Below, one piece after another: positions 45,365 to 53,939 of a stretch of DNA of 64,000 nucleotides. The DNA comes from Deltaproteobacteria bacterium IMCC39146. Lineage in GTDB: Bacteria > Desulfobacterota > Desulfuromonadia > Desulfuromonadales > BM103. Every line of letters begins with the position of its first letter. The stretch's first letter is position 1. The position numbers and the translations under genes are program-made. The DNA is taken from positions 62,001 to 126,000 of the forward strand of contig JARUHP010000003.1 in assembly GCA_030005635.1 (NCBI GenBank), written 5' to 3'. The notes under the pieces were generated by a model. The model saw only the letters and a list, made by a program, of their open reading frames with translations, had not been told where the DNA came from and made no database searches.

Positions 45365-46999
45365 ATGACCGTGCTCAGGTCCTTTAGCAAAAGTCTGATC
45401 AGCAAGTACATCCTCAGAACCGGTATCGTACTGCTGGTTACGATCTCGCTCTTTGCTTTTTTCAATATCAGCACTCTCAAAGAAATATTCCTGCAGGATG
45501 CCAAAGACGATATTGAAACCGTTAGTGAAATCATTCTGCACACGACGCATTTTCAAATGTTGAAAGACAATCGTGCGCAAGCCTACGAAATGATCAATGA
45601 GGTCTGTTCCCATGAAAAAATAGACCGCATACGGTTATTCAGTACCGCCGGGCATGTCCACTTTTCCACCTGCGAAGAGGAGATCGGCAAAAGACTCGAA
45701 GAGATCAATACTCCCTGCGAGGAATGCAACAGCGAGGTGTTTCTCCCTTCAAATCATCCCCTGGGAGACAGTCGGAGAATTTTTCATAACGCTGAGGGAG
45801 ATGAAATTCTCAGCGTTACGACCGAAATTCGCAACCAGCCGAGTTGTTACACGGCGGCTTGCCATGTTCACCCTCCCGATGTCAAGGTCCTCGGCTTTCT
45901 TGAGGTGCAGGGGTCTTTGGCTAACATCGGTGTTCAGGCCAGCGCCTACCGTAACAGTATAGCGACCTTTGGCGTCACCCTGTTGCTGCTGGTTATTATC
46001 TGCCTGAGTTGGATGACTCAGAGTTTGGTTGTTCATCCGGTTCACGATTTACTGTTGCACGCACAAAAAGTTTCAAACATGGAGCTCGACAGTCATCTGC
46101 AACTGAAATCAAATGATGAAATCGGTGAACTCTGCGAAGCGTTTAATGACATGACGCTGAAATTGAAAGAAACACGTGACGAATATCGAGAGCTGACAGA
46201 GACTCTTGAGGCCAAAGTTCTTGAGAGAACAGAGCAGATTGCCAGCGTCAGTGATCAGCTGGTTCGTTCGGAAAAACTGGCCTCGCTCGGTCAGCTGGTT
46301 GCCGGTATTGCCCACGAGATCAATAACCCGCTGGCCGGTATCCTGATGTTTGCCACTATGTTTGCGGACGACAAAAGGCTTGAGGCTTCGCAACGTGATG
46401 ATGCCCTGACGATTGTGCGCGAGACGAACCGTTGTGCCGATATTGTTAAGCGCCTGCTCGACTTCTCACGCACGTCGATACCCGATAAGCGCCTCAGGTC
46501 TCTTTCAAAGATCATGGAGAGTACTCTGGCTCTGGTCAGTCATCACGCCAGCGTCAATGATGTCGAAGTTGTGCGACATTACGGTGTCAACCTGCCGGAG
46601 ATCGAAATTGATCCGACTCAGATGGAGCAGGTGTTTATCAACCTGCTGGTGAATGCCTGTCATGCCATGCCTCTGGGGGGGCGTATGGCCATTATCATGC
46701 GTGCTGATTTAAAACGCGACCGCCTGATTACGACCATAGAGGATACCGGCCAAGGGATCTCTGAAGAGCATCTTGGCCGAATCTTTGACCCGTTCTTCAC
46801 GACCAAGAGCCAGGAACTCAATGGTATCTCCGGAACGGGTCTGGGCTTGTCAGTTTCATACGGTATTATCGAAAATCATGGTGGTCAGATTCTGGTGCAG
46901 AGTTCGGTAGGCCACGGCACGGTTTTTACTGTTGAATTGCCGATCTCCTCGTTGCAGCGTACCGAAGAAGATACTTTTATCACTGATGAGAGTGCGTAA
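45365..46999 (+). CDS. Membrane histidine kinase with periplasmic haem-like sensor domain
   Basis: 544 residues. Membrane helices at about 15-35 and 198-222 enclose a periplasmic domain with CEEC-N at 118-122 and the CX4CH motif C161-YTAA-CH. The same domain in the protein at 53034 has a full CXXCH at the first place, so this is probably a haem c or redox-thiol sensor. Then HAMP, a coiled coil, the phospho-accepting His317 in GIAHEINNP, and the ATPase boxes NLLVNACHAM, DTGQGI and GTGLGLSV. It is followed after 80 bases by a sigma-54 response regulator, its likely partner. A structured leader precedes it. Confidence 0.9.
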   Translation: MTVLRSFSKSLISKYILRTGIVLLVTISLFAFFNISTLKEIFLQDAKDDIETVSEIILHTTHFQMLKDNRAQAYEMINEVCSHEKIDRIRLFSTAGHVHFSTCEEEIGKRLEEINTPCEECNSEVFLPSNHPLGDSRRIFHNAEGDEILSVTTEIRNQPSCYTAACHVHPPDVKVLGFLEVQGSLANIGVQASAYRNSIATFGVTLLLLVIICLSWMTQSLVVHPVHDLLLHAQKVSNMELDSHLQLKSNDEIGELCEAFNDMTLKLKETRDEYRELTETLEAKVLERTEQIASVSDQLVRSEKLASLGQLVAGIAHEINNPLAGILMFATMFADDKRLEASQRDDALTIVRETNRCADIVKRLLDFSRTSIPDKRLRSLSKIMESTLALVSHHASVNDVEVVRHYGVNLPEIEIDPTQMEQVFINLLVNACHAMPLGGRMAIIMRADLKRDRLITTIEDTGQGISEEHLGRIFDPFFTTKSQELNGISGTGLGLSVSYGIIENHGGQILVQSSVGHGTVFTVELPISSLQRTEEDTFITDESA

Positions 47000-47079
47000 G
47001 CGGCATAGCCGCAGTACTTAGATCATAAGTTTGCCGTTGTGACCCACGGTGTCATGATTTCAAAGGACAAGAGGGCTTT

Positions 47080-48501
47080 ATGAACAAGGTCATGGAACGG
47101 ATTCTGGTTGCTGATGATGATGCGGTTATCCGCGAAGGTTTGCGTAGGATTCTGACGACAGAAGGTTATGCAGTTGAGACGGTCAGTAACGGCCGGGCGG
47201 CCCTGAACTGGCTGGACCAGGAAAATTTCAAGCTGTTGATCACCGATCTAAAGATGCCGGGGATGAGTGGCCTGGAAGTGCTACAGGCTATCAGAATCTG
47301 TCAGCCGGAGCTGCCCGTGGTTCTGATCACCGGGTATGCGGCGATCGACAATGCCGTAGAGGCCATGAAGAATGGAGCGACCGACTACCTGTCAAAGCCT
47401 TTCGGCAACGATGAAATTATCAGTAAGGTCAAGAATGCCATGGAATCGAGGGCTGTCCTCATCGATGATCTCTGCTTGTGGAGGGAAATGAACGAGACCC
47501 ATGGCTTTGATCAGCTACTTGGTGACAGTCGCGAGATGAAACGCCTTTATCAACGAATCATGCAGGTCGCCCCCACAGACAGCACGGTCATGATCAGCGG
47601 CGAAAGTGGTACGGGTAAAGAACTGGTCGCCAGGGCCATTCATACTCACAGCCCACGGCGTTCACAGCCTTTTGTAGCGATCGATTGTACTGCTTTGGCA
47701 GAGACCCTCCTGGAAAGTGAGCTGTTCGGACACGTGAAAGGTTCCTTTACCGGGGCGACCCAGACCAAGCGCGGGCTTTTTGAAGTTGCCGAAGGTGGTA
47801 CCCTGCTTCTCGATGAAGTGGGTAATATCAGCCTGTCGACCCAGGCCAAATTATTGCGTGTGCTCCAGGAGCGTGTGGTCACCCCCATCGGCGGCACCAC
47901 GCCGCTCAAAATCGATATTCGCTTGGTCGCGGCAACCAACGCGAACTTGAGGGATAGGGTCGCAGAAGGCACGTTCCGTGAGGATCTTTTCTTTCGCCTC
48001 AATATTATTCCGATTGAATTGCCACCTCTGCGCGAGCGCAAAGGTGATCTGATGCTTCTGGCGAGCCAGTTTCTCAAGCGTTTTTCTGAGGAGAATGGCA
48101 AGGAAATCAGGGGCTTCAGTCCTGATGCGATTGAGCAACTGGAAAATTATGGGTTCCCCGGAAATGTACGTGAGCTGGAAAACCTGATTGAACGTGCCGT
48201 TGTTCTCTCCCAGTCCGATCTCCTTCAGAGGCAGGACCTGGAGTTGCCAGGAGACGATGGCCAACTTGCCTCTATCGTTGATAATGCGGTTCCCCTTGAC
48301 GCAAATGAATTGAAAGCCCGTAAGCAGCAACTCAGGGAAGAAGCGGTTGTACCCCTGGAACGCGCTTTCTTGCTTAGCGCCCTTGATCGCAACGATTGGA
48401 ATATCACTCAGGCGGCTCGGGAGGTCGGCATGCAAAGACCGAATTTTCAGGCCATGCTGAAAAAACAGGGCATCAGCGTCCGCATGCGAATGGTTGAATA
48501 G
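47080..48501 (+). CDS. NtrC-type sigma-54 response regulator
   Basis: 473 residues. The receiver has its phosphoacceptor at Asp56 in LLITDLKMPG. The AAA+ domain has Walker A GESGTGKE, Walker B LLLDEVGN, and the sigma-54 contact loop reads GSFTGA instead of the usual GAFTGA. The C-terminus is a Fis-type helix-turn-helix (NDWNITQAAREVGMQRPNFQAMLKK). GAGGG lies before the ATG. Directly downstream are two identical palindromes and a -24/-12 promoter in front of a cytochrome operon, the expected targets. Confidence 0.94.
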   Translation: MNKVMERILVADDDAVIREGLRRILTTEGYAVETVSNGRAALNWLDQENFKLLITDLKMPGMSGLEVLQAIRICQPELPVVLITGYAAIDNAVEAMKNGATDYLSKPFGNDEIISKVKNAMESRAVLIDDLCLWREMNETHGFDQLLGDSREMKRLYQRIMQVAPTDSTVMISGESGTGKELVARAIHTHSPRRSQPFVAIDCTALAETLLESELFGHVKGSFTGATQTKRGLFEVAEGGTLLLDEVGNISLSTQAKLLRVLQERVVTPIGGTTPLKIDIRLVAATNANLRDRVAEGTFREDLFFRLNIIPIELPPLRERKGDLMLLASQFLKRFSEENGKEIRGFSPDAIEQLENYGFPGNVRELENLIERAVVLSQSDLLQRQDLELPGDDGQLASIVDNAVPLDANELKARKQQLREEAVVPLERAFLLSALDRNDWNITQAAREVGMQRPNFQAMLKKQGISVRMRMVE

Positions 48502-48619
48502 TTTACCCTCCTTATCTTCTTCAATAACGAGCCATTACACTCTTCAGTAATGGGCAGACCTTGCCTCATATTGCCTCTTGTCCGTGTTGTCATAAGTGAA
48601 TATATAAATAACATTCCGC

Positions 48620-48638
48620 CGTATATTTCTTTTATACG
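48620..48638. promoter_or_regulatory. Upstream activator palindrome 1 (CGTATA-N7-TATACG)
   Basis: CGTATA at 48620-48625 and TATACG at 48633-48638, spacer TTTCTTT. Centre about 211 bases upstream of the -24 element of the operon promoter. The half sites are identical to those of the second palindrome. Confidence 0.75.
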
Positions 48639-48722
48639 CGCAACCCTTTATTTAAAACCCCTTGTCATTTGAGTAGTTACAAGATTTGCCTGCTGCCAAC
48701 TGAAGCGATGCTTGCCCCTGCG

Positions 48723-48741
48723 CGTATATTTAATTTATACG
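48723..48741. promoter_or_regulatory. Upstream activator palindrome 2 (CGTATA-N7-TATACG)
   Basis: CGTATA at 48723-48728 and TATACG at 48736-48741, spacer TTTAATT. It is 103 bases after the first site, close to ten helical turns, and about 108 bases upstream of the -24 element, the usual distance for sigma-54 enhancers. Confidence 0.75.
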
Positions 48742-48838
48742 TTACCCCCCTCTCTTTAAGTACAAACCCCACATTTGTAAACAATATAACCAAGTAAAAA
48801 CAAACACTTAGAAGCATAATTAGATTTTGTTAAATATA

Positions 48839-48854
48839 TGGTATGGCCGATGCA
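48839..48854 (+). promoter_or_regulatory. Sigma-54 (-24/-12) promoter of the cytochrome operon
   Basis: TGGTATGGCCGATGCA: GG at 48840-48841 and GC at 48852-48853 separated by exactly 10 bases; 13 of the 16 positions fit TGGCAC-N5-TTGCA. Transcription would start near 48865, 45 bases before the first gene. The 408-base gap from 48502 holds this promoter, the two palindromes and no gene. Confidence 0.7.
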
Positions 48855-48909
48855 GTAGTTACATATCAGGAATGAATGTTAACAAACAAGGAACAGGAAG
48901 GAGGCCGTT

Positions 48910-49134
48910 ATGAAAACGATGCAGATGTTGATATCGATGGTAGCTGGCAGCGCTTCTGCTGCTTATGCGGCAGTGGGCTCACATAATGAGGGGGCAGGGG
49001 TTCTGACCTATTTCTTCATCGGTTTCTTCGCCTTGATTATTGTCTCGCAGCTGGTGCCGGCAATGATTCTTTTCTTCAGTCTGGTCAAGGGAATCTTCTC
49101 TCGCCCGGAAAAGACCTCGGCAAAAGTTGATTAG
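48910..49134 (+). CDS. Small membrane protein, first gene of the sigma-54 operon
   Basis: 74 residues. A signal-like start MKTMQMLISMVAGSASAAYA is followed by one strong membrane helix (TYFFIGFFALIIVSQLVPAMILFF) and a basic tail. It is a paralogue of the protein at 49630: both share F-x-A-L-hydrophobic-V-Q-L-hydrophobic-P and a Lys-Gly near the helix end. GGAAGGAGG precedes the ATG. Function unknown; likely a small subunit of the membrane complex encoded downstream. Confidence 0.75.
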   Translation: MKTMQMLISMVAGSASAAYAAVGSHNEGAGVLTYFFIGFFALIIVSQLVPAMILFFSLVKGIFSRPEKTSAKVD

Positions 49135-49189
49135 ATGGGACCGGTCCTTTTGCATGGTGCAAACGGGCCTTTGGCAGGAGAAGGAAACC

Positions 49190-49600
49190 ATGATGAACAT
49201 GCCAGGACTACTCATCGCAGACGAAGATGTCTTCACAAGGAAACGTATGGCGGACTTGTTCATTAATGACGGTTATCAGGTCACCGTGACCAATACGGCC
49301 GCTGGAGTCCTCTACGGCATTCTCAAGAAGACTGCCCAGGTTGTTCTGATCAGCCCCCGGTTTGACGAGATGTTGGCGACAGAATTGATTCCGATTCTGA
49401 AGAAGTGCAATCGTAACCTGACAATTATTCTGGTGGCCAGCGAATTACCGCTGACACTGATCCGCAAGGCACGCAGCGAAGGGATTTTTTATCATGCCCT
49501 CAAACCGATTCGTCCCGGTGATGAAGAGGAGTTGCGAGAAGCCGTTAAGTGCGCCTTTGAAAAAGTGACGCATGTCCCTGAAAGTGAATGGGTGCAATAA
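49190..49600 (+). CDS. Degenerate single-domain receiver protein
   Basis: 136 residues with the receiver fold: acidic pocket in LLIADEDVFTRK and the conserved Lys in HALKPIRPG. The strand that should hold the phosphoacceptor reads VVLISPRF, so Asp is replaced (Ser55 or nearby). It is probably not phosphorylated and may act as a constitutive binding protein. The ATG at 49190 is chosen for the GGAGAAGG site 5 bases before it. It lies between two paralogous small membrane proteins in the cytochrome operon. Confidence 0.8.
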   Translation: MMNMPGLLIADEDVFTRKRMADLFINDGYQVTVTNTAAGVLYGILKKTAQVVLISPRFDEMLATELIPILKKCNRNLTIILVASELPLTLIRKARSEGIFYHALKPIRPGDEEELREAVKCAFEKVTHVPESEWVQ

Positions 49601-49629
49601 GCAGAGAACCTAAAAGGATGGAGGAGATT

Positions 49630-49869
49630 ATGAAAACAGCGAAAAGTACAGGAATGGGAACCTTTATGTTGATGTTGGCCAGTCCGGCTCTTGCCGTAGA
49701 TACGACCACAACCTACTCCAGCGGCATCCTGGTTGGTGTCTTCCTGGCGTTCTGCGCATTGGTTGTTGTGGTGCAGTTAATACCGACGATCATGCTTCTG
49801 GTCGGCTTCATCAAAGGCCTGGTCAAAGGGACAGATAAGAAGGCCAGTCATCATGCCAGCAAAGGCTAA
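49630..49869 (+). CDS. Small membrane protein, paralogue of the operon's first gene
   Basis: 79 residues. A hydrophobic signal-like stretch (GTFMLMLASPALAVDT) precedes one long helix (ILVGVFLAFCALVVVVQLIPTIMLLVGF) and a Lys/His-rich tail. The helix matches that of the protein at 48910. GGAGGAG lies just before the ATG. Two copies in one operon suggest a hetero-oligomer or two sites in the complex. Confidence 0.75.
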   Translation: MKTAKSTGMGTFMLMLASPALAVDTTTTYSSGILVGVFLAFCALVVVVQLIPTIMLLVGFIKGLVKGTDKKASHHASKG

Positions 49870-49911
49870 TCTCTGTCGGATTAAAACCCGAGCTAATAAA
49901 AGGAGAAGGGT

Positions 49912-50082
49912 ATGATCAGCCAAATACTCGACAACATAGTTGAAGTTCACAAAGTTTACACCCTGGTGGATTTTTACCAGTACATCAAGGGCATCGAATA
50001 TCTCATCTGCATCGCCTTCTTTATTGGCTTTCCGATGTTCTATAAATACCTGAACGAGAAGCCCGAAGAGCTTGGCAAATGA
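49912..50082 (+). CDS. 56-residue single-span membrane peptide
   Basis: Begins MISQILDNIVEVHKVYTLVD, then a membrane helix around YLICIAFFIGFPMFYKY and a charged tail ending EELGK. AGGAGAAGG is ideally placed before the ATG. It is in the middle of the operon, 39 bases before the pentaheme cytochrome, and has the look of a small complex subunit. No family recognised. Confidence 0.72.
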   Translation: MISQILDNIVEVHKVYTLVDFYQYIKGIEYLICIAFFIGFPMFYKYLNEKPEELGK

Positions 50083-50120
50083 GAACGCCGTCAGGCACTC
50101 AAGGAAAAGGAGAGAAAACC

Positions 50121-50624
50121 ATGAGCGCTAAGCAGATTGTGATGACCTTGATGATGTTGGCGATTGTAGCGGCGAGTTCTTTGGTCCTTGCCGCAGAAAT
50201 GCCGGAGCGGGCGTCTCTTGATTCCATGGCCGTTCTGTTTGAGGGCGTTGAGTTCGACCACGCCATGCATATCGACCTGGGTGAGGACTGCTCTACCTGT
50301 CACCATCATACTACCGGAACCGGAACAACTAACGAGCGGTGTATTCGCTGTCATGCAGACAGTGATGAAGTTGCTACTGTTGGTTGCCGTGACTGTCATC
50401 TAGACAACCCGTTTTCAGCAGAGAATATCAACAGGGAAGCTCTTGATCGTTATCAGTTCCATATTGATACGCCCGGACTGAAAGCAGCCTATCACTGGAA
50501 CTGTGTCGGCTGTCATGAAGAGATGGATGGTCCGACAGATTGCCAGGATTGCCACGCCAGAACGCTGGAAGGCGACGAATTCTATCATAAGAATGCCTCG
50601 GCAACGGGCAAGAGTGGCCATTGA
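50121..50624 (+). CDS. Five-heme periplasmic cytochrome c (cytochrome c3-like)
   Basis: 167 residues. The signal peptide (QIVMTLMMLAIVAASSLVLA-AE) is cleavable and there is no membrane anchor. Five haem motifs: CSTCH, CIRCH, CRDCH, CVGCH and CQDCH. Extra His (HAMH, HHHTTG, YHWN, YHK) can serve as distal ligands. VEFDHAMHIDLGEDCSTCHH is typical of class III cytochromes. It should receive electrons from the ferredoxin/NrfD pair encoded next. GGAGAG precedes the ATG at 50121. Confidence 0.9.
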   Translation: MSAKQIVMTLMMLAIVAASSLVLAAEMPERASLDSMAVLFEGVEFDHAMHIDLGEDCSTCHHHTTGTGTTNERCIRCHADSDEVATVGCRDCHLDNPFSAENINREALDRYQFHIDTPGLKAAYHWNCVGCHEEMDGPTDCQDCHARTLEGDEFYHKNASATGKSGH

Positions 50625-50685
50625 TAATGGCTTGAGCTGAGTTGTTAATTATGGAATCAGGATTTTCACGATAAGGAGAGTCGTT

Positions 50686-51636
50686 ATGAGTGGAATTAGT
50701 CGACGAAGATTTCTTGCTGCAAGCGTGGCAGGATGTGCCGCCACAACCCTGGCCGGACCGAAAAAGGCCCTGGCGGCCGGATCCTTTACCGGCTATCCGG
50801 ATGGCATGGGGGTTCTGGTGGACCTGACCCGTTGCATCGGTTGCCGTAGTTGCGAGGCGGCCTGCAACAAAGAGCAAAACCTGCCTGCTCCCGACAAATC
50901 ATTTGATGACAAGTCGGTTTTTGATGAAACCTTTCATGGTGGCAAGCAGAAGCGCAGACCTGATGAGAATGCCTATACCGTGGTCAATCGCTACAACCCT
51001 GATGGAAGTGACCCTCTCTACCGCAAAGTGCAGTGCAATCATTGCAATGAGCCTGCCTGCTTGAGCTCCTGCTTTGTCAACGCCTACACCAAAACCAAGG
51101 AAGGCGCAGTGGTCTACAACCCCAATGTCTGTGTCGGTTGTCGGAACTGCTTGGTCGCCTGTCCGTTCGGTATCCCGGGGTACAGCTACTCCAGTGCCTT
51201 CGATCCGGTCGTCAAAAAATGCATCTTCTGCCACGAAACACGGTTGAAGAATGGTTTGCCACCGGCCTGTGTCGATGTTTGTCCCCAGGAAGCCTTGACC
51301 TTCGGTAAGCGTAAAGAACTGATCAAAATAGGTCATCAGCGCATCCAGACCCATCCTGGACGTTATGTGAATCACCTCTACGGTGAAAACGAGCTGGGTG
51401 GCACCAGTTGGATGTATTTGTCTCCCGTCAATTTTGACGAGGTTGGCTTCGATCCAAACCCTGGTAATGAGCCGATCATCAATAATGTTAAGGATTTTCT
51501 CGGCACCGTGCCGATGGTGTTGGCGATCTGGCCGGCCATGTTTACCGGTTTCCATCTGCTGGCAAAGAAGAGAGAGCATGATAAGAATAATCAAGACACC
51601 GAGAAGCAGCATGGTGAGGAAGGAGGCGACCAATGA
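50686..51636 (+). CDS. HybA-like Tat-exported ferredoxin with C-terminal membrane helix
   Basis: 316 residues. The twin-arginine signal is SRRRFLAASVAG. Four [4Fe-4S] groups can be read: CIGCRSCEAAC, CNHCNEPACLSSC, CVGCRNCLVAC and CIFC...ACVDVC. A C-terminal membrane helix (FLGTVPMVLAIWPAMFTGFHLL) as in HybA anchors it. HybA passes electrons between a hydrogenase and HybB, but no hydrogenase genes lie here; the partner is presumably the pentaheme cytochrome. Its stop overlaps the next ATG by 4 bases. Confidence 0.92.
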   Translation: MSGISRRRFLAASVAGCAATTLAGPKKALAAGSFTGYPDGMGVLVDLTRCIGCRSCEAACNKEQNLPAPDKSFDDKSVFDETFHGGKQKRRPDENAYTVVNRYNPDGSDPLYRKVQCNHCNEPACLSSCFVNAYTKTKEGAVVYNPNVCVGCRNCLVACPFGIPGYSYSSAFDPVVKKCIFCHETRLKNGLPPACVDVCPQEALTFGKRKELIKIGHQRIQTHPGRYVNHLYGENELGGTSWMYLSPVNFDEVGFDPNPGNEPIINNVKDFLGTVPMVLAIWPAMFTGFHLLAKKREHDKNNQDTEKQHGEEGGDQ

Positions 51637-52973
51637 AAAGCCTGATTGGATGGGGTTCTAAACCGGTTGATTCCCACGTCAACGAAAAAACTGACCAGCA
51701 ATGGTCGTTGTTCCGTAAATTGATGCTTGGTCTGACTCCAGGTCAATATCTTGGCCAGGCCCTGCGCAATCCCTTCAACTGGATCCTGGGGATTATCTTC
51801 GCCATCGGCCTGCCGCTGATTGCTTATCGTTTTATATTTGGCCTCAGCGCAGTAACGCACGCCTCCAATGATTATCCCTGGGGACTTTTCCTTGGCTTCG
51901 GTCTCTTTACTATGGTGCCGCTCTCGGCCTCCGGCTTCATGCTCGGTACGGCGGTTGAAATCTTCGGTCGACACGATTTCGAACCGATCGAGCGTTTGGC
52001 GCTGCTGAACGGCTTACTTGGTTATCTCTTTGCTGTTATCTATCTGCTGGTTGATCTTGGCCAACCCTGGCGGTTGCCTTACCCGATGGTGGTTTCCTTC
52101 GGACCGGCCGCAGTGCTCTTCCTGGTGGCCTGGCATGTGGCGACTTACCTCTCCGTTCAAGTTGCCGAGGTTTCGGTTTCCTTTTTCGAGTGGATCGGCT
52201 GGCTCGGCGGCAAACGCTTTATCCGGCGCATTGCGCTCGGTCTGACCGTCTCCGGTATCATCCTCTCGACCTTGCATCAAGGTGCTCTGGGGGCGCTCTT
52301 TAACTACGCGCCAGGCAAGGTGCACCCGCTCTGGTATTCGGGGTCATTCCAGTGGATTTTTTTCTTCTGCTCGTCGATCCCGGCAGGTCTCAGCATGGTG
52401 ATTGCTGTCAGCACTGTCGTTAAGAAGACCATGGCCTGGCGTTGTGATGATAACTTCAAGGAAAACCTGGATCGCTGTACTCTCGGTCTGGCCAAAGGTG
52501 CCAGCCTGGCGTTGATCACCTATCTGGCGATCAAGCTGATCGGTGTCGCCCATGATAACGAATGGGGCTACCTGGCTACAGGATGGGGTGCCTGGTTCCT
52601 GTTTGAGATGGCCGTGGGTGTCGTCCTGCCGATTATCCTGTTTGCCTATGCTATTCGTCACCAGGTGGTTGCCATCGCCAGGGTTGGTGCTTTCGTGACA
52701 ATCTTTGGGATTGTCCTCAACCGCCTGAATACAACACTGATTGTCTTTAATTGGAACCTTTATCAGGAAATTCCGCATATCTTTGAAGTGATTATCGCCG
52801 TGACTCTTTTTGCAGTCTACGTGGTGGTCTACCGCTTCATCCTCTATCGCCTGCCGATTATCTTCTCATGGAAAGAGCAGCCACAAGAAGCTCTCGCCGC
52901 TGAAGCTGCAAGACCGGCCCCGATCAAGACTTCAAACGCTCCTATCGGAGCCATGTACCGCAAGATCGATTAA
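51633..52973 (+). CDS. HybB/NrfD-like quinone-reactive membrane subunit
   Basis: 446 residues with about ten membrane helices. The region DYPWGLFLGFGLFTMVPLSASGFMLGTAVEIFG and the later GQPWRLPYP match HybB/NrfD proteins, which exchange electrons with menaquinone. It overlaps the ferredoxin gene (ATGA). Together the two form the core of a quinone:cytochrome c module without a catalytic dehydrogenase in the operon. A cytoplasmic C-terminal tail of about 40 residues is rich in Ala and Pro. Confidence 0.92.
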   Translation: MKSLIGWGSKPVDSHVNEKTDQQWSLFRKLMLGLTPGQYLGQALRNPFNWILGIIFAIGLPLIAYRFIFGLSAVTHASNDYPWGLFLGFGLFTMVPLSASGFMLGTAVEIFGRHDFEPIERLALLNGLLGYLFAVIYLLVDLGQPWRLPYPMVVSFGPAAVLFLVAWHVATYLSVQVAEVSVSFFEWIGWLGGKRFIRRIALGLTVSGIILSTLHQGALGALFNYAPGKVHPLWYSGSFQWIFFFCSSIPAGLSMVIAVSTVVKKTMAWRCDDNFKENLDRCTLGLAKGASLALITYLAIKLIGVAHDNEWGYLATGWGAWFLFEMAVGVVLPIILFAYAIRHQVVAIARVGAFVTIFGIVLNRLNTTLIVFNWNLYQEIPHIFEVIIAVTLFAVYVVVYRFILYRLPIIFSWKEQPQEALAAEAARPAPIKTSNAPIGAMYRKID

Positions 52974-53033
52974 ACGATGGCCACGGGGTTTGAAAAACAC
53001 CGTGGCTGCAAGGTCAGGCAAAGGAGAATCGCC

Positions 53034-53861
53034 ATGTTGAGCAGCATAAACAGTCGCGCTATCGTTCCCGTCGCCTGCGCCGTCACCGGCTTTGTCATCG
53101 CCTGTTGTGTGCTTCTGTTTACCTTTGTCAAAGAAGATCTCATAAGAGGCGAGATTCACCATGCGGTCGACCTGGCTGATACTGTCATTAAATCAACGCG
53201 CTACGCGATGTTGCATGATGACAGAGAAACCTTAAGTAACATCATCAGCAGCATCGGCGACCAGAACCAGGTTGAGCATGTCAGAATCTTCAACAAGAAG
53301 GGGCTGATCATGTTCTCCAGGGAGCAAGGGGAGCTGGATAAGTTTATCGACAAGTCTGCAGCCGGTTGTAACGAATGTCACGCCGAAGAGAAGCCGAAAG
53401 GTAGCCTCGGCACCATGGCACAGGCCCGCCAGTTTACCAATAAAGATGGCAAGGACGTCCTCGCTATCACGGCGCCCATCTACAATGAACCCGAGTGTTC
53501 CAACGCCGCCTGTCATTTTCATACGAGTGAGCAGAGCCTGCTGGGAACCCTTGATATCGGTGTTTCCCAAGACCCTCTCAAACAGACTTTAGGCCAATTG
53601 CAAAACCGCATGATCGTCTTTAGCGGTATGATACTGATTCTAACCGTTGGAGCAGTTTGTGCTCTCTTGTATCGACAAGTCTTTTTACCTATCAAACAAC
53701 TTGCTGACTTTACTGAAACTCCTGTGAATGGTAGGTTGGGCGAAGAATTTCCTGATGTGAGTGGTGACATTGCCCGCTTGGCAAGATCCTTTCAGGAGAT
53801 GACCAACCGAGTCCATGAGCTCGAAACTAAAGCGTCAGCCAAGCCGGACGACGACTCTTGA
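53034..53861 (+). CDS. Haem-binding periplasmic sensor with HAMP but no output domain
   Basis: 275 residues. Membrane helices at about 10-32 and 192-213 flank a periplasmic domain with CNECH (112-116) and the CX4CH motif C155-SNAA-CH (155-161), both possible haem c sites. A HAMP-like segment (PIKQLADFTETPVNG) and a short coiled coil follow, then the protein ends, with no kinase, cyclase or MCP domain. The domain is homologous to the sensor of the kinase at 45365, so this protein may adjust that kinase or report redox state of the complex. AAGGAG precedes the ATG. Confidence 0.82.
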   Translation: MLSSINSRAIVPVACAVTGFVIACCVLLFTFVKEDLIRGEIHHAVDLADTVIKSTRYAMLHDDRETLSNIISSIGDQNQVEHVRIFNKKGLIMFSREQGELDKFIDKSAAGCNECHAEEKPKGSLGTMAQARQFTNKDGKDVLAITAPIYNEPECSNAACHFHTSEQSLLGTLDIGVSQDPLKQTLGQLQNRMIVFSGMILILTVGAVCALLYRQVFLPIKQLADFTETPVNGRLGEEFPDVSGDIARLARSFQEMTNRVHELETKASAKPDDDS

Positions 53862-53939
53862 AAAGATGCGTCACATCGAAAATTTGGACCTTTCTGACTC
53901 TGTTTTGACCATTCTGCCACAAGGCAGAAGGAGCCGACA

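Noticed and set aside
50121-52973. Hydrogenase operon (because HybA- and HybB-like proteins are present)
   Set aside because: No NiFe large or small subunit or maturation gene occurs anywhere in the window; the cytochrome takes the place of the catalytic subunits.
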